Shown: piece after piece, positions 21,961-28,442 of the stretch | Position numbering within the stretch: the first letter of the stretch is position 1 | How the letters are laid out: each line of letters starts with the position of its first letter | From: Acidimicrobiaceae bacterium | GTDB lineage: Bacteria; Actinomycetota; Acidimicrobiia; Acidimicrobiales; RAAP-2 | NCBI GenBank assembly: GCA_947456245.1 | Contig: CANGPS010000017.1 | Coordinates: forward strand, 1 to 34,415 | Length of the DNA: 34,415 nucleotides | Direction of reading: 5' to 3' | The notes under the pieces: generated by a model | What the model was told of the DNA's origin: nothing | The model's database searches: none | Seen by the model: only the letters and a program-made list of their open reading frames with translations | Made by a program: the position numbers and the translations under genes

Positions 21961-22431
21961 ATGGCCCGTCGACCGGTCTCCTCGCTGTGCAGCCTCGTCC
22001 TCCTCGTCGGAGCGCTCGTCGCCCCGGCGGCCGCCTCGGCGACCGCCCCTCGCGTCCCGGCCACCGATCGCCTGCTCCCCGGGGGGCACCTGAGCTCCGG
22101 CTCCACGATGTTCTCCGACTCGGGCGTCGTCCGGCTCCAGCTCGTGGGCGGGTCGCTCACCCTCAGGTTCGGCTGCGGCTCGGTGCTGTGGACGGCCCCG
22201 GCCGCCGGGATCGACGCCCTCGTGTACTCCAAGCGCGGCCTGCTCAAGCTCGAGGACGCCCAGGGGCGGGTGATCGCCGCGCTCGGCACCCGTCAGCAGG
22301 AGCCCCGCCAGCTGGTCATCCAGAACGACGGGAACCTCGTGGCGCGCAATGCCACCGGCTGGTACTTCCAGACCGGTACCCACACCCCGCCGGTCTCGCC
22401 GGTCCACCCGGCCACCGTGGCCCACTGCTAA
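21961..22431 (+). CDS. Secreted B-lectin-like (bulb-type mannose-binding lectin fold) protein
   Basis: This is a 156-residue exported protein. Residues 1-27 are a signal peptide: basic MARRP, a hydrophobic core, and a likely cut after APAAASA. The remainder resembles the beta-prism-II B-lectin fold: PGGHLSSGSTMFSD, then a strand block LQLVGGSLTLRF, and IQNDGNLVARN, which fits the QxDxNxVxY sugar-binding pattern except for the final Tyr. Only one of the three possible sites looks intact. The last residue is Cys, and with the Cys in RFGCGS it may form a disulfide. It is divergent from TetR plus acyltransferase, so it could bind surface glycan modified by that enzyme; this is inference. A pure sugar-binding role is likely but unproven. 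Confidence 0.78.
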   Translation: MARRPVSSLCSLVLLVGALVAPAAASATAPRVPATDRLLPGGHLSSGSTMFSDSGVVRLQLVGGSLTLRFGCGSVLWTAPAAGIDALVYSKRGLLKLEDAQGRVIAALGTRQQEPRQLVIQNDGNLVARNATGWYFQTGTHTPPVSPVHPATVAHC

Positions 22432-22485
22432 TCGGGCTGGTCCGTCCGCTCGGCTGATCGCCGCGGCCACCGTCAGGGGCGGTGC

Positions 22486-23556
22486 TCAGGGTCCGGCCGG
22501 GTAGGGACGGTTGTCCGCCGGACGAGGAGGCACCCTCGGATCGGGGATGGTGCCGGCCTGGGCGGTGTGGTCGGCGAAGTGGGCCAGGATCCCGGCGCGC
22601 TCGAGGATGTCGTCGAGCTGTGGCGAGCGAGCCTCGAGGTAGCGCGCCAGCAGGATCCCTCGAGCCTCCCGGAGGAAGTCGGTGGCGGCGATGGTCGCCG
22701 TCGCGCCGCTCTCGAAGGTGACGGTGGCTGCGCCCTCGACCGTCGCCTCGGCCACCCAGGGCAGGTAGTGCCGACCCGCCTCGGCGAGCACGGCGATCAG
22801 GGAGTCGGGCGGATCGGCCGCATCGAACCAGGTGCCCTCGGTCTGGCGCGAGGGGGTCAGGATCCGATGGGTGTGCCCGACCACCCCGGGCGAGGTCGAC
22901 TGGGTGAGCCGGAGGCACCAGGGGTCGTTGGTGAAGTGTGCGGCGTTCCCTCCGAAGACCGCGAGGTCCGACAGGGCGGGCCGTGATCCGAGGAGGAAGC
23001 CGTGCTCGCCCACGTGGGCTCCGACGGCGGTGAGCCACGGCACCAGGGACTCGTCGACCCAGGCTCCGACGTTGTCGGGCGTCGTCCCCAGCCGAGGCAG
23101 GCACGCCGTCATCGACGCCGCGATCAGCGATCGGACCTCGTCGAAGGGGAGCGGGATCTCGGTGAGCGCCTCCCGGGCGATGTCCAGCGATCCGGCCGCC
23201 GCGTTCTCCTCGACCAGCCAGCGCGTGCCCACTGCATGGCGGTAGAACCACTCGTCGTTCACATCGTCGAGCAGGAAGTCGAGGAAGCGCAGCGTCGGGT
23301 CCTCGGGCTGCACGGAGCGATCTCGGTGGACCGTCTCGAGATGGCAGATGATCGAGGTGGAGTCCCAGATCATCTCGCCCGACGGCAGGGTCACCACGGG
23401 GATCCCACCGTTCCAGCCGGCGGCCATGGCTGCCTGGTTGAGGCCGACGCTCGGTGCGAGCTCCCAGGCGATGCCCTTGTGATCGAGGTAGCCCGTGACC
23501 TTGCGGGTGAAGTACGAGACCCGGATCCCGTGGACGAGGTGGGTGGGCTCGGGCAT
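22486..23556 (-). CDS. Glutathione S-transferase-like protein with extended C-terminus
   Basis: This is a 356-residue cytoplasmic protein. Residues 8-85 form a thioredoxin-like GST_N domain: RVSYFTRKVTGYLDHKGIAW, then GGIPVVTLPSGEMIWDSTSI, with the cis-Pro in GIPV and the Ser of the DS pair that binds the gamma-glutamyl group in real GSTs. An alpha-helical GST_C-like domain follows (to about residue 240). The remaining 110 residues are unlike standard GSTs, which are about 220 residues long. Actinobacteria usually make mycothiol and not glutathione, so the true thiol partner is uncertain. The ATG at 23556 is supported by GAAGGAG (23565-23571) 8 nt upstream; a longer in-frame start is not. It lies 69 nt downstream of the OYE-type reductase on the same strand. 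Confidence 0.85.
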   Translation of the reverse strand: MPEPTHLVHGIRVSYFTRKVTGYLDHKGIAWELAPSVGLNQAAMAAGWNGGIPVVTLPSGEMIWDSTSIICHLETVHRDRSVQPEDPTLRFLDFLLDDVNDEWFYRHAVGTRWLVEENAAAGSLDIAREALTEIPLPFDEVRSLIAASMTACLPRLGTTPDNVGAWVDESLVPWLTAVGAHVGEHGFLLGSRPALSDLAVFGGNAAHFTNDPWCLRLTQSTSPGVVGHTHRILTPSRQTEGTWFDAADPPDSLIAVLAEAGRHYLPWVAEATVEGAATVTFESGATATIAATDFLREARGILLARYLEARSPQLDDILERAGILAHFADHTAQAGTIPDPRVPPRPADNRPYPAGP

Positions 23557-23625
23557 GGGCGCTGCTCCTTCGTGGCTGGGGCCTCGGGGGGATCGGACCA
23601 CAAGGATGCTCCCACGTGGCGGGCC

Positions 23626-24699
23626 TCAGTCCCCGACGAACCCCGGCCAGCTCGTGAGGTACTCGATGAAGGCCGGCCCCACGCCCTCGGCGTCGAGGAC
23701 GTCGCGTGGCACCGGGTACTCGCGCATGGCGGCCGTCGGATCAGCCTCGATCAGGCGGGGCGCGTCGTGGTTGGTGATGCCGAAGCGTCCCAGGGCGGCG
23801 ATGTCGGCACCGGCCTCGAGCACGGCGGCCACGGTTGCCCCGTCGCGCAGGTGGCCGGCGGCGGCGAGGCGGACCTCGCCACGGGGACGCTCGGCGAAGA
23901 GGCCGAGCAGCGAGTCGCCGAGGCCATCCTCGAGCGGGGCCTTGAAGCTGTCCCAGAGCGAGAGGTCGATCAGGTCGACCTCGCCGCAGTCGACGAGATG
24001 GTCGAAGACCTCGATGACGTCACCGGTGCGCTGTCCGAACCCCTCGGGCGACAGGCGCACGGCGAGCAGGAGGTCCTCGCCGCAGCGGCGACGCACCTCG
24101 GCGATGATCTCGAACAGCAAGCGAGCCCGGTTCTCAGGGCTGCCCCCGTAGGCATCGGTCCGCGTGTTGAGCTCGGCGGAAAGGAACTCGCAGATGAGGT
24201 AGTCGTGGGCCGCGTGGAGCTCGACCCCGGCGAACCCGGCCTGCTGGGCACGCACCGCCCCTGCGGCGAAGGCCTCGACGACCCCCTCGACCTCGGCAGT
24301 GGTGAGCGCCCGCGCCCCGGTCTCCGGGTCGTCGCTCGGGGCGACCGGCTGGCCATCGATGAGCTCGGTGGGGGAGCGTCGACCGGCGTGGTGCAGCTGG
24401 ACGAGCCCGACGGCCCCCGGGCCGGAGAGCCCTGCGGCGAGCTCGGTGAGGCCGGGGAGCAGCCGGTCATCGAAGCAGCCGAGCTGGCCGGGGAAGCCCT
24501 TGCCTCCCGGGTCGACGTGGGCGGCGCAGGTGGAGACGATGCCGAAGCCGCCCTGGGCGCGCATCGTCAGCCAGCGCAGCTCGTCGGTGGAGCAGCTGCC
24601 GTCGTCATGGGACTGCAGGTTGGTCAGGGGGGCGAGCATCAGGCGGTTCGCGCTCTGGGGCCCGTGGCGGAAGGTGAGCGATTCGAGGGGCGAGGTCAT
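23626..24699 (-). CDS. Old yellow enzyme family NADH:flavin oxidoreductase
   Basis: This is a 357-residue TIM-barrel FMN enzyme that typically reduces activated C=C bonds with NAD(P)H. Motifs in order are ANRLMLAPLTN, VQLHHAGR, GVELHAAHDYL with the substrate-binding HxxH pair, and NTRTDAYGGSPENRARLLFE, followed by LAVRLSPEGF and ADIAALGRFGITN near the phosphate site. Length and order match the class of NamA/YqjM-like reductases. A TAGCCT hexamer 8 nt upstream of the ATG gives it its own promoter. The NCS1 permease gene is 63 nt upstream and the GST-like gene 69 nt downstream, all on the minus strand; a detoxification or heterocycle-catabolic set is conceivable. Confidence 0.93.
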   Translation of the reverse strand: MTSPLESLTFRHGPQSANRLMLAPLTNLQSHDDGSCSTDELRWLTMRAQGGFGIVSTCAAHVDPGGKGFPGQLGCFDDRLLPGLTELAAGLSGPGAVGLVQLHHAGRRSPTELIDGQPVAPSDDPETGARALTTAEVEGVVEAFAAGAVRAQQAGFAGVELHAAHDYLICEFLSAELNTRTDAYGGSPENRARLLFEIIAEVRRRCGEDLLLAVRLSPEGFGQRTGDVIEVFDHLVDCGEVDLIDLSLWDSFKAPLEDGLGDSLLGLFAERPRGEVRLAAAGHLRDGATVAAVLEAGADIAALGRFGITNHDAPRLIEADPTAAMREYPVPRDVLDAEGVGPAFIEYLTSWPGFVGD

Positions 24700-24707
24700 G
24701 GGATCGC

Positions 24708-24713
24708 AGGCTA
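24708..24713 (-). promoter_or_regulatory. -10 hexamer TAGCCT of the OYE-type gene
   Basis: TAGCCT lies 8 nt upstream of the ATG at 24699 and is identical to the hexamer in front of the glutamine-synthetase-family gene. Confidence 0.45.
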
Positions 24714-24762
24714 CCCATGGCCGACGGACGCCACCGGTCGAGCGACCACGACGGCCCGCCGG

Positions 24763-26196
24763 TCAGCTCGCGGCCAGCCGGTCGGACTCGTGGCGGACCT
24801 CGCCGCCGGCGAGCAGGACGTAGGCCACCCCGCCCACGATCAGGCCGGCCGGGATGCTGGCGTCGATGCCACCGAGGAGCGCCGCCCCCGGAGCCTCGAG
24901 GAACGGGGCGTGGAGGAAGAGCACGGCTGCCACCATGCCGAGGCCCATGGCCGCCACGCCGGCGACGCGGATCCCGTCTGACTGCCAGTAGGGCCCGCCC
25001 TCGCGGGCGAGGAGGCCGTCGACGTCGTAGCGGCCGCGCCGCAGTGCCCAGTCCGCGAGGTAGACCGCCGCCCAGGGCGCCATCCAGACGACGACCAGTG
25101 AGAGGAAGTCGCTGTAGAGGCGGTTGAAGCCGTCGTTGAAGAGCGCCACCGCCCCGAGGGACCCGGCGATGACGAGGTCGATGCAGACGCAGGCCGTGCG
25201 GCTGAGCCGGAGTCCGAGGGCTTGCAGGCTGAGCCCTGAGGAGTAGAGGTCGATCGACTGGGCCAGCATCGTCGTGGTTGACACCACCACGAGGTACGGC
25301 AGCAGCATCGCCACCGGCAGGACGTGGGTCATCCCGGTGATCGGATCGCTGGCTCCTCGGGTGGTGGTTGCCACGGCGGCTCCGAGCAGCTCGAGAGCGA
25401 CCGTGGGGAGGAAGCCGCCGACGGACACCGCGCCGAAGATCCTCACGAGGGAGGTGTCCCGAGGCAGGTAGCGGGTGTAGTCGCTGCCGGCGTTGGACCA
25501 GGTCAGGCCCCCGGCCGAGACGATGATGGCGATCCCGATGCTGAGCGCCGCCAGGCTGCCCTGGTGGTGGATGGCACCGAGGTGCACGTGGGGCCAGGCA
25601 ACGACGGCCACGCCGACGAAGACCGGGAGCAGGAGGTACGACACCCAGCGCTGGACCACGACGATCGTCTGGTGGCCGAGCAGTGGCAGGAGGCCGAGGG
25701 CGGCGACGGTCACGGCCAGGATGGCCAGCTTCACCGCCCCCGACGGATGGCTCCACCCGGCGGCCTCGAGGGCGGCGATGGCCGAGAGCGTGACCAGGGT
25801 GACCCCGGTGGCCTCCCAGCCCACGCAGGTGATCCAGTTGAGGCCCGACAGGCCCCTGCCCCCGTTGCGGCCGAACGAGGCGCGCGTCACGGTGAAGGTG
25901 GCCGTGCCGGTGCTCGGGCCCTGGAGGCTGGTCAGCCCGAGGACGGCGTAGCTGAGGTTGCCGATGAGGATGGCGAGCACGGCCTGGCCGAACGACAGCC
26001 CCGTCATGGTGAGCAGCGCGCCGGTGGCGGGGAAGAGGATCAGCAGGTCGGAGCCGACCCAGAGCCAGAACAGCTCGGCGGGGCTTCCGTGCCGGTCCTC
26101 GTCGGGGACCGGGGCGATGCCCCGTGACTCGACGTGGAACGCCGCATCGGCCGGTGCTCCCTCGGCGGCCGGATGCCGTCCCTTCCCTGCGCGCAC
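24763..26196 (-). CDS. NCS1 family permease (purine/cytosine/allantoin-type transporter)
   Basis: This is a 477-residue membrane transporter with about twelve helices. Residues 40-70 (ELFWLWVGSDLLILFPATG) match the first helix region of NCS1 permeases. GPSTGTATFTVTRASFGRNG and LNWITCVGWEATG match the conserved substrate-site helices. SAGGLTWSNAGSDYTRYLP is the strongest signature; the SDYTRY segment is highly conserved in the family. The substrate is probably a nucleobase, hydantoin or related heterocycle, taken up with a cation. The GTG at 26196 has a strong GGGGAGG 5 nt upstream and a TAGCCT -10 farther back, so this gene has a normal leader. It is divergent from the MFS_3 exporter. Confidence 0.92.
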   Translation of the reverse strand: MRAGKGRHPAAEGAPADAAFHVESRGIAPVPDEDRHGSPAELFWLWVGSDLLILFPATGALLTMTGLSFGQAVLAILIGNLSYAVLGLTSLQGPSTGTATFTVTRASFGRNGGRGLSGLNWITCVGWEATGVTLVTLSAIAALEAAGWSHPSGAVKLAILAVTVAALGLLPLLGHQTIVVVQRWVSYLLLPVFVGVAVVAWPHVHLGAIHHQGSLAALSIGIAIIVSAGGLTWSNAGSDYTRYLPRDTSLVRIFGAVSVGGFLPTVALELLGAAVATTTRGASDPITGMTHVLPVAMLLPYLVVVSTTTMLAQSIDLYSSGLSLQALGLRLSRTACVCIDLVIAGSLGAVALFNDGFNRLYSDFLSLVVVWMAPWAAVYLADWALRRGRYDVDGLLAREGGPYWQSDGIRVAGVAAMGLGMVAAVLFLHAPFLEAPGAALLGGIDASIPAGLIVGGVAYVLLAGGEVRHESDRLAAS

Positions 26197-26201
26197 CTCG
26201 T

Positions 26202-26229
26202 CCTCCCCGGTCCTGGGACCCTCAGGCTA
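26202..26229 (-). promoter_or_regulatory. -10 hexamer (26224-26229) and strong RBS (26202-26208) of the NCS1 gene
   Basis: TAGCCT is followed about 16 nt later by GGGGAGG, which is 5 nt from the GTG. This is a leadered promoter, in contrast to the leaderless ones nearby. Confidence 0.5.
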
Positions 26230-26326
26230 CCGACCACTGAACCGAGGACAGGAACCAGACGGCCACCCGGCCTGATCCCGGGTCGAGGCCGGGAGCGCCG
26301 CCCGGGAGCCCTCCGCGCCGTTCCCG

Positions 26327-26332
26327 TAGTCT
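26327..26332 (+). promoter_or_regulatory. -10 hexamer TAGTCT upstream of a micro-ORF and the MFS gene
   Basis: TAGTCT lies 7 nt before an ATG (26340) that opens a 9-codon frame. It is about 39 nt from the exporter start. Confidence 0.45.
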
Positions 26333-26339
26333 CGAGATG

Positions 26340-26369
26340 ATGGATCTTCGACGGGTGCGAGCGGCCTGA
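26340..26369 (+). CDS. Possible leader micro-ORF (MDLRRVRAA) before the MFS gene
   Basis: Nine codons from the ATG at 26340 (ten from 26337) encode a basic peptide and end in TGA one base before the GTG of the exporter gene. The -10 hexamer 7 nt upstream suggests this ATG is the first codon of a leaderless message. Ribosomes ending here could re-initiate on the exporter, which lacks a strong RBS of its own. It could also be chance; nine codons give no coding statistics. Confidence 0.35.
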   Translation: MDLRRVRAA

Positions 26370-26370
26370 G

Positions 26371-27723
26371 GTGGCAGTGAGCGACGACGACCTCCGACGT
26401 CCGGACGATCCAGCGCTGCCACCCATCTCCATCGAGGAGATCGAGGACGCCATCGTCGACGGCGACGCCACGATCGCGGCACGGCGCGGCACGATCCGCA
26501 CGGCGCTGTCGCACCGCACCTTCCGGATCGTCTTCCTCGGTGCCTTCGCGTCGAACATCGGCACGTGGATGCAGAACGTTGTCCTCGGCGCCTACGCCTG
26601 GGAGCTCACCCACTCGAGCACCTTCGTGGGCATCGTGGTCTTCGCCCAGCTCGGACCCACCCTGCTCCTGCCCATGCTGGGCGGCCTCATCGCAGATCGC
26701 GTCGACCGACGGCGCTTCCTGATCCTGCTCGCCGCCGAGCAGATGATCTTCTCGGTCGGCGTGGCGCTCGTGGTGCTCCCCGCTCATCCGTCGCAGGTGC
26801 TGCTGGTGCTCATGGTGGTGCTGGTCGGGTCGGGCAGCGCCATGTTCGGGCCGACCTACTCGGCCATCCTCCCGGGCCTCGTCGGACGTGAGGACCTTCC
26901 GGGAGCGATCGCCCTCAACTCGGTGCAGATGAACGCGTCGCGCGTGGTCGGCCCCATCATCGGCGGCTTCCTCTTCGCCGCCGTGGGGCCGGCCTGGGTC
27001 TTCCTGGCCAACGCCGCCACCTACCTCTTCGTCATCGGGGCCCTGCTCGCCGTCACGCTCCCGGCCCTCGCCAAGGCCCCGGCCCACTCGAGCACCTGGC
27101 GGCAGCTGACCGCCGGGGTGACCGTGGCGCGACGCGATCGCGTCGTCGGCCGTTCGCTGGTGACGGTGTTCCTCTTCTCGCTGTTCTCTCTGGCCTTCAT
27201 CGGCCTCATGCCGGTGGTGGCGGCCCACAGCCTCGGGATCCACCTCAAGCACTCGAACGCCTACGGCATCCTCTACGCCTGCTTCGGCCTCGGGGCCCTG
27301 GCCGGGGCGATCTCGGTGGGGACGGTGTTCTCTGCGACGTCGAAGCCCCGGCTGGTGCGCGTGTGCCTCATCGCCTACGCCGCGTCGCTCGCCACCTTCG
27401 GCCTGCTCCGCTCGCCCGGGCCGGCCTATGTGGTCGTGGCCGTCACCGGTGCCTTCTACTTCGCCTTCCTCACGGCGCTCAACACCTCCATGCAGGCCCG
27501 GCTCGACGAGAGCGTCCGCGGTCGGGTCATGGCGCTGTGGATGATGGGCTTCGGCGGCACGGTGGGCATCGGAAACCTCCTCTACGGTCCCGTGGTGGGG
27601 GTCATCGGAATCACGAACGTCCTGCTCGTTGGGGCGGCTGTGGCACTCGGGCTGGCCTGGTACGCCGACGTCGAGCCCCGTCCGGACCAGCCCCTCGTGA
27701 GGGAGTCCGACCTCATCCACTGA
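26371..27723 (+). CDS. MFS exporter, MFS_3 / EntS-like type
   Basis: This is a 450-residue, about 12-helix transporter of the MFS_3 (transmembrane secretion effector, EntS-like) group, whose known members export siderophores or drugs. After a 45-residue acidic cytoplasmic N-terminus, RTFRIVFLGAFASNIGTWMQ begins helix 1. The loop 2-3 motif is LGGLIADRVDRRRFL. The family-specific GPTYSAILPGLVGREDLPGA, then LNSVQMNASRVVGPIIGG, follow in the middle. A second GTG at 26377 is an equally possible start. A micro-ORF ends one base upstream. The gene is divergent from the NCS1 permease and 60 nt ahead of the MauE-like gene on the same strand. The substrate is unknown. Confidence 0.93.
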   Translation: MAVSDDDLRRPDDPALPPISIEEIEDAIVDGDATIAARRGTIRTALSHRTFRIVFLGAFASNIGTWMQNVVLGAYAWELTHSSTFVGIVVFAQLGPTLLLPMLGGLIADRVDRRRFLILLAAEQMIFSVGVALVVLPAHPSQVLLVLMVVLVGSGSAMFGPTYSAILPGLVGREDLPGAIALNSVQMNASRVVGPIIGGFLFAAVGPAWVFLANAATYLFVIGALLAVTLPALAKAPAHSSTWRQLTAGVTVARRDRVVGRSLVTVFLFSLFSLAFIGLMPVVAAHSLGIHLKHSNAYGILYACFGLGALAGAISVGTVFSATSKPRLVRVCLIAYAASLATFGLLRSPGPAYVVVAVTGAFYFAFLTALNTSMQARLDESVRGRVMALWMMGFGGTVGIGNLLYGPVVGVIGITNVLLVGAAVALGLAWYADVEPRPDQPLVRESDLIH

Positions 27724-27769
27724 GTTCGCCGCCGATGGCCGGTGACCATGGCGGCCGAGAGGACCTCCG

Positions 27770-27775
27770 TAGGAT
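27770..27775 (+). promoter_or_regulatory. -10 hexamer TAGGAT of the MauE-like gene
   Basis: TAGGAT ends 8 nt before the GTG at 27784. A GGAGG follows directly but is only 3 nt from the GTG, too close for a normal RBS, so leaderless initiation is preferred. Confidence 0.45.
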
Positions 27776-27783
27776 GGAGGATC

Positions 27784-28284
27784 GTGACGACGGCGCTCCT
27801 GACCATCTGCGGGATGCTGCTCATCGCCGCTGGAGGGCTCAAGGTCGTCATCCCGGGCCCGGCCACCGACGCGCTGGCCGTGGCGGGGCTGCCGTCGCAC
27901 CCCCTCCTCGTCAGGGCGGGGGCGCTGGCCGAGCTGCTGCTCGGCGCGGCGGCCCTGGTCTGGTCCGACCGCACCGTGGCGATCCTCGTGGGGCTGTCCT
28001 TCGCCGCCTTCGCCGCCTTCGTCGAGCGACTCCGCCGACTGCCGGATGCGCCGTCGTGCGGATGCTTCGGCGGAGCAGGGGAGGTCCCCTCGGCTCGGCA
28101 CGTGGTGGGCAACCTCCTGCTGGCGGTGGGCTGCCTGGCCGCCGCCGCCACGCACGCTCCCAGCATGGTCACCCTGCTGCGCCAGCACCCGTCCACGGGG
28201 GCCGTGTTCGTGGTGGCGACGGTGACGGCGGCGTGGCTGGCCGGCCTGGTGCTCCGCGGCGGCCCCGGATCGGAGCTCTCGTGA
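27784..28284 (+). CDS. MauE/DoxX-like redox-associated membrane protein
   Basis: This is a 166-residue polytopic membrane protein of the MauE type. MauE is needed for maturation of the methylamine dehydrogenase light chain and is thought to help form its disulfides. Four or five helices are visible: LLTICGMLLIAAGGLKVV, then LLVRAGALAELLLGAAALV, VAILVGLSFAAFAAF, and C-terminal helices. The key element is SCGCFG (C92, C94), a CxC pair on the loop after the third helix, as in MauE and VKOR-like redox partners. It sits next to a MauA-like gene and is coupled by GTGA to a small single-TM gene. The GTG start is supported by the -10 hexamer; an ATG 14 codons upstream is less likely. Not annotated as a true MauE because heavy-chain genes are absent. 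Confidence 0.85.
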   Translation: MTTALLTICGMLLIAAGGLKVVIPGPATDALAVAGLPSHPLLVRAGALAELLLGAAALVWSDRTVAILVGLSFAAFAAFVERLRRLPDAPSCGCFGGAGEVPSARHVVGNLLLAVGCLAAAATHAPSMVTLLRQHPSTGAVFVVATVTAAWLAGLVLRGGPGSELS

Positions 28285-28442
28285 GCGCGGCGGTCAGCGC
28301 CATCGTGCTCGCCGCCATCCTCCTCGGGATCGTCGTGGTGGACCTGCTGCGACAGCACGGCCGCATCCTGGCCACGCTCCACGAGCTCGACGGCGGCGAG
28401 GATCAGCCCGAGGCTGAGCCTCCGGTCACGCCGGGGCGCTGA
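28281..28442 (+). CDS. 53-residue single-TM protein coupled to the MauE-like gene
   Basis: This small protein has one N-terminal membrane helix (residues 3-22, AAVSAIVLAAILLGIVVVDL) followed by LLRQHGRILATLHELDGG and an acidic, Pro-rich tail. The helix plus LLRQHGRIL resembles the N-terminal anchor of MauD-type redoxins, but the thioredoxin domain is missing. It may be a helper that recruits the redoxin, or a remnant of it. The GTG start overlaps the MauE-like stop as GTGA. Its last 17 nt overlap the convergent 3' end of the MauA-like gene. Confidence 0.72.
   Translation: MSAAVSAIVLAAILLGIVVVDLLRQHGRILATLHELDGGEDQPEAEPPVTPGR

Noticed and set aside
26227-28188. 653-residue open frame on the minus strand
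   Set aside because: It is antisense to the MFS_3 exporter and MauE-like genes. It is rich in His/Arg/Gly/Glu without any motif.
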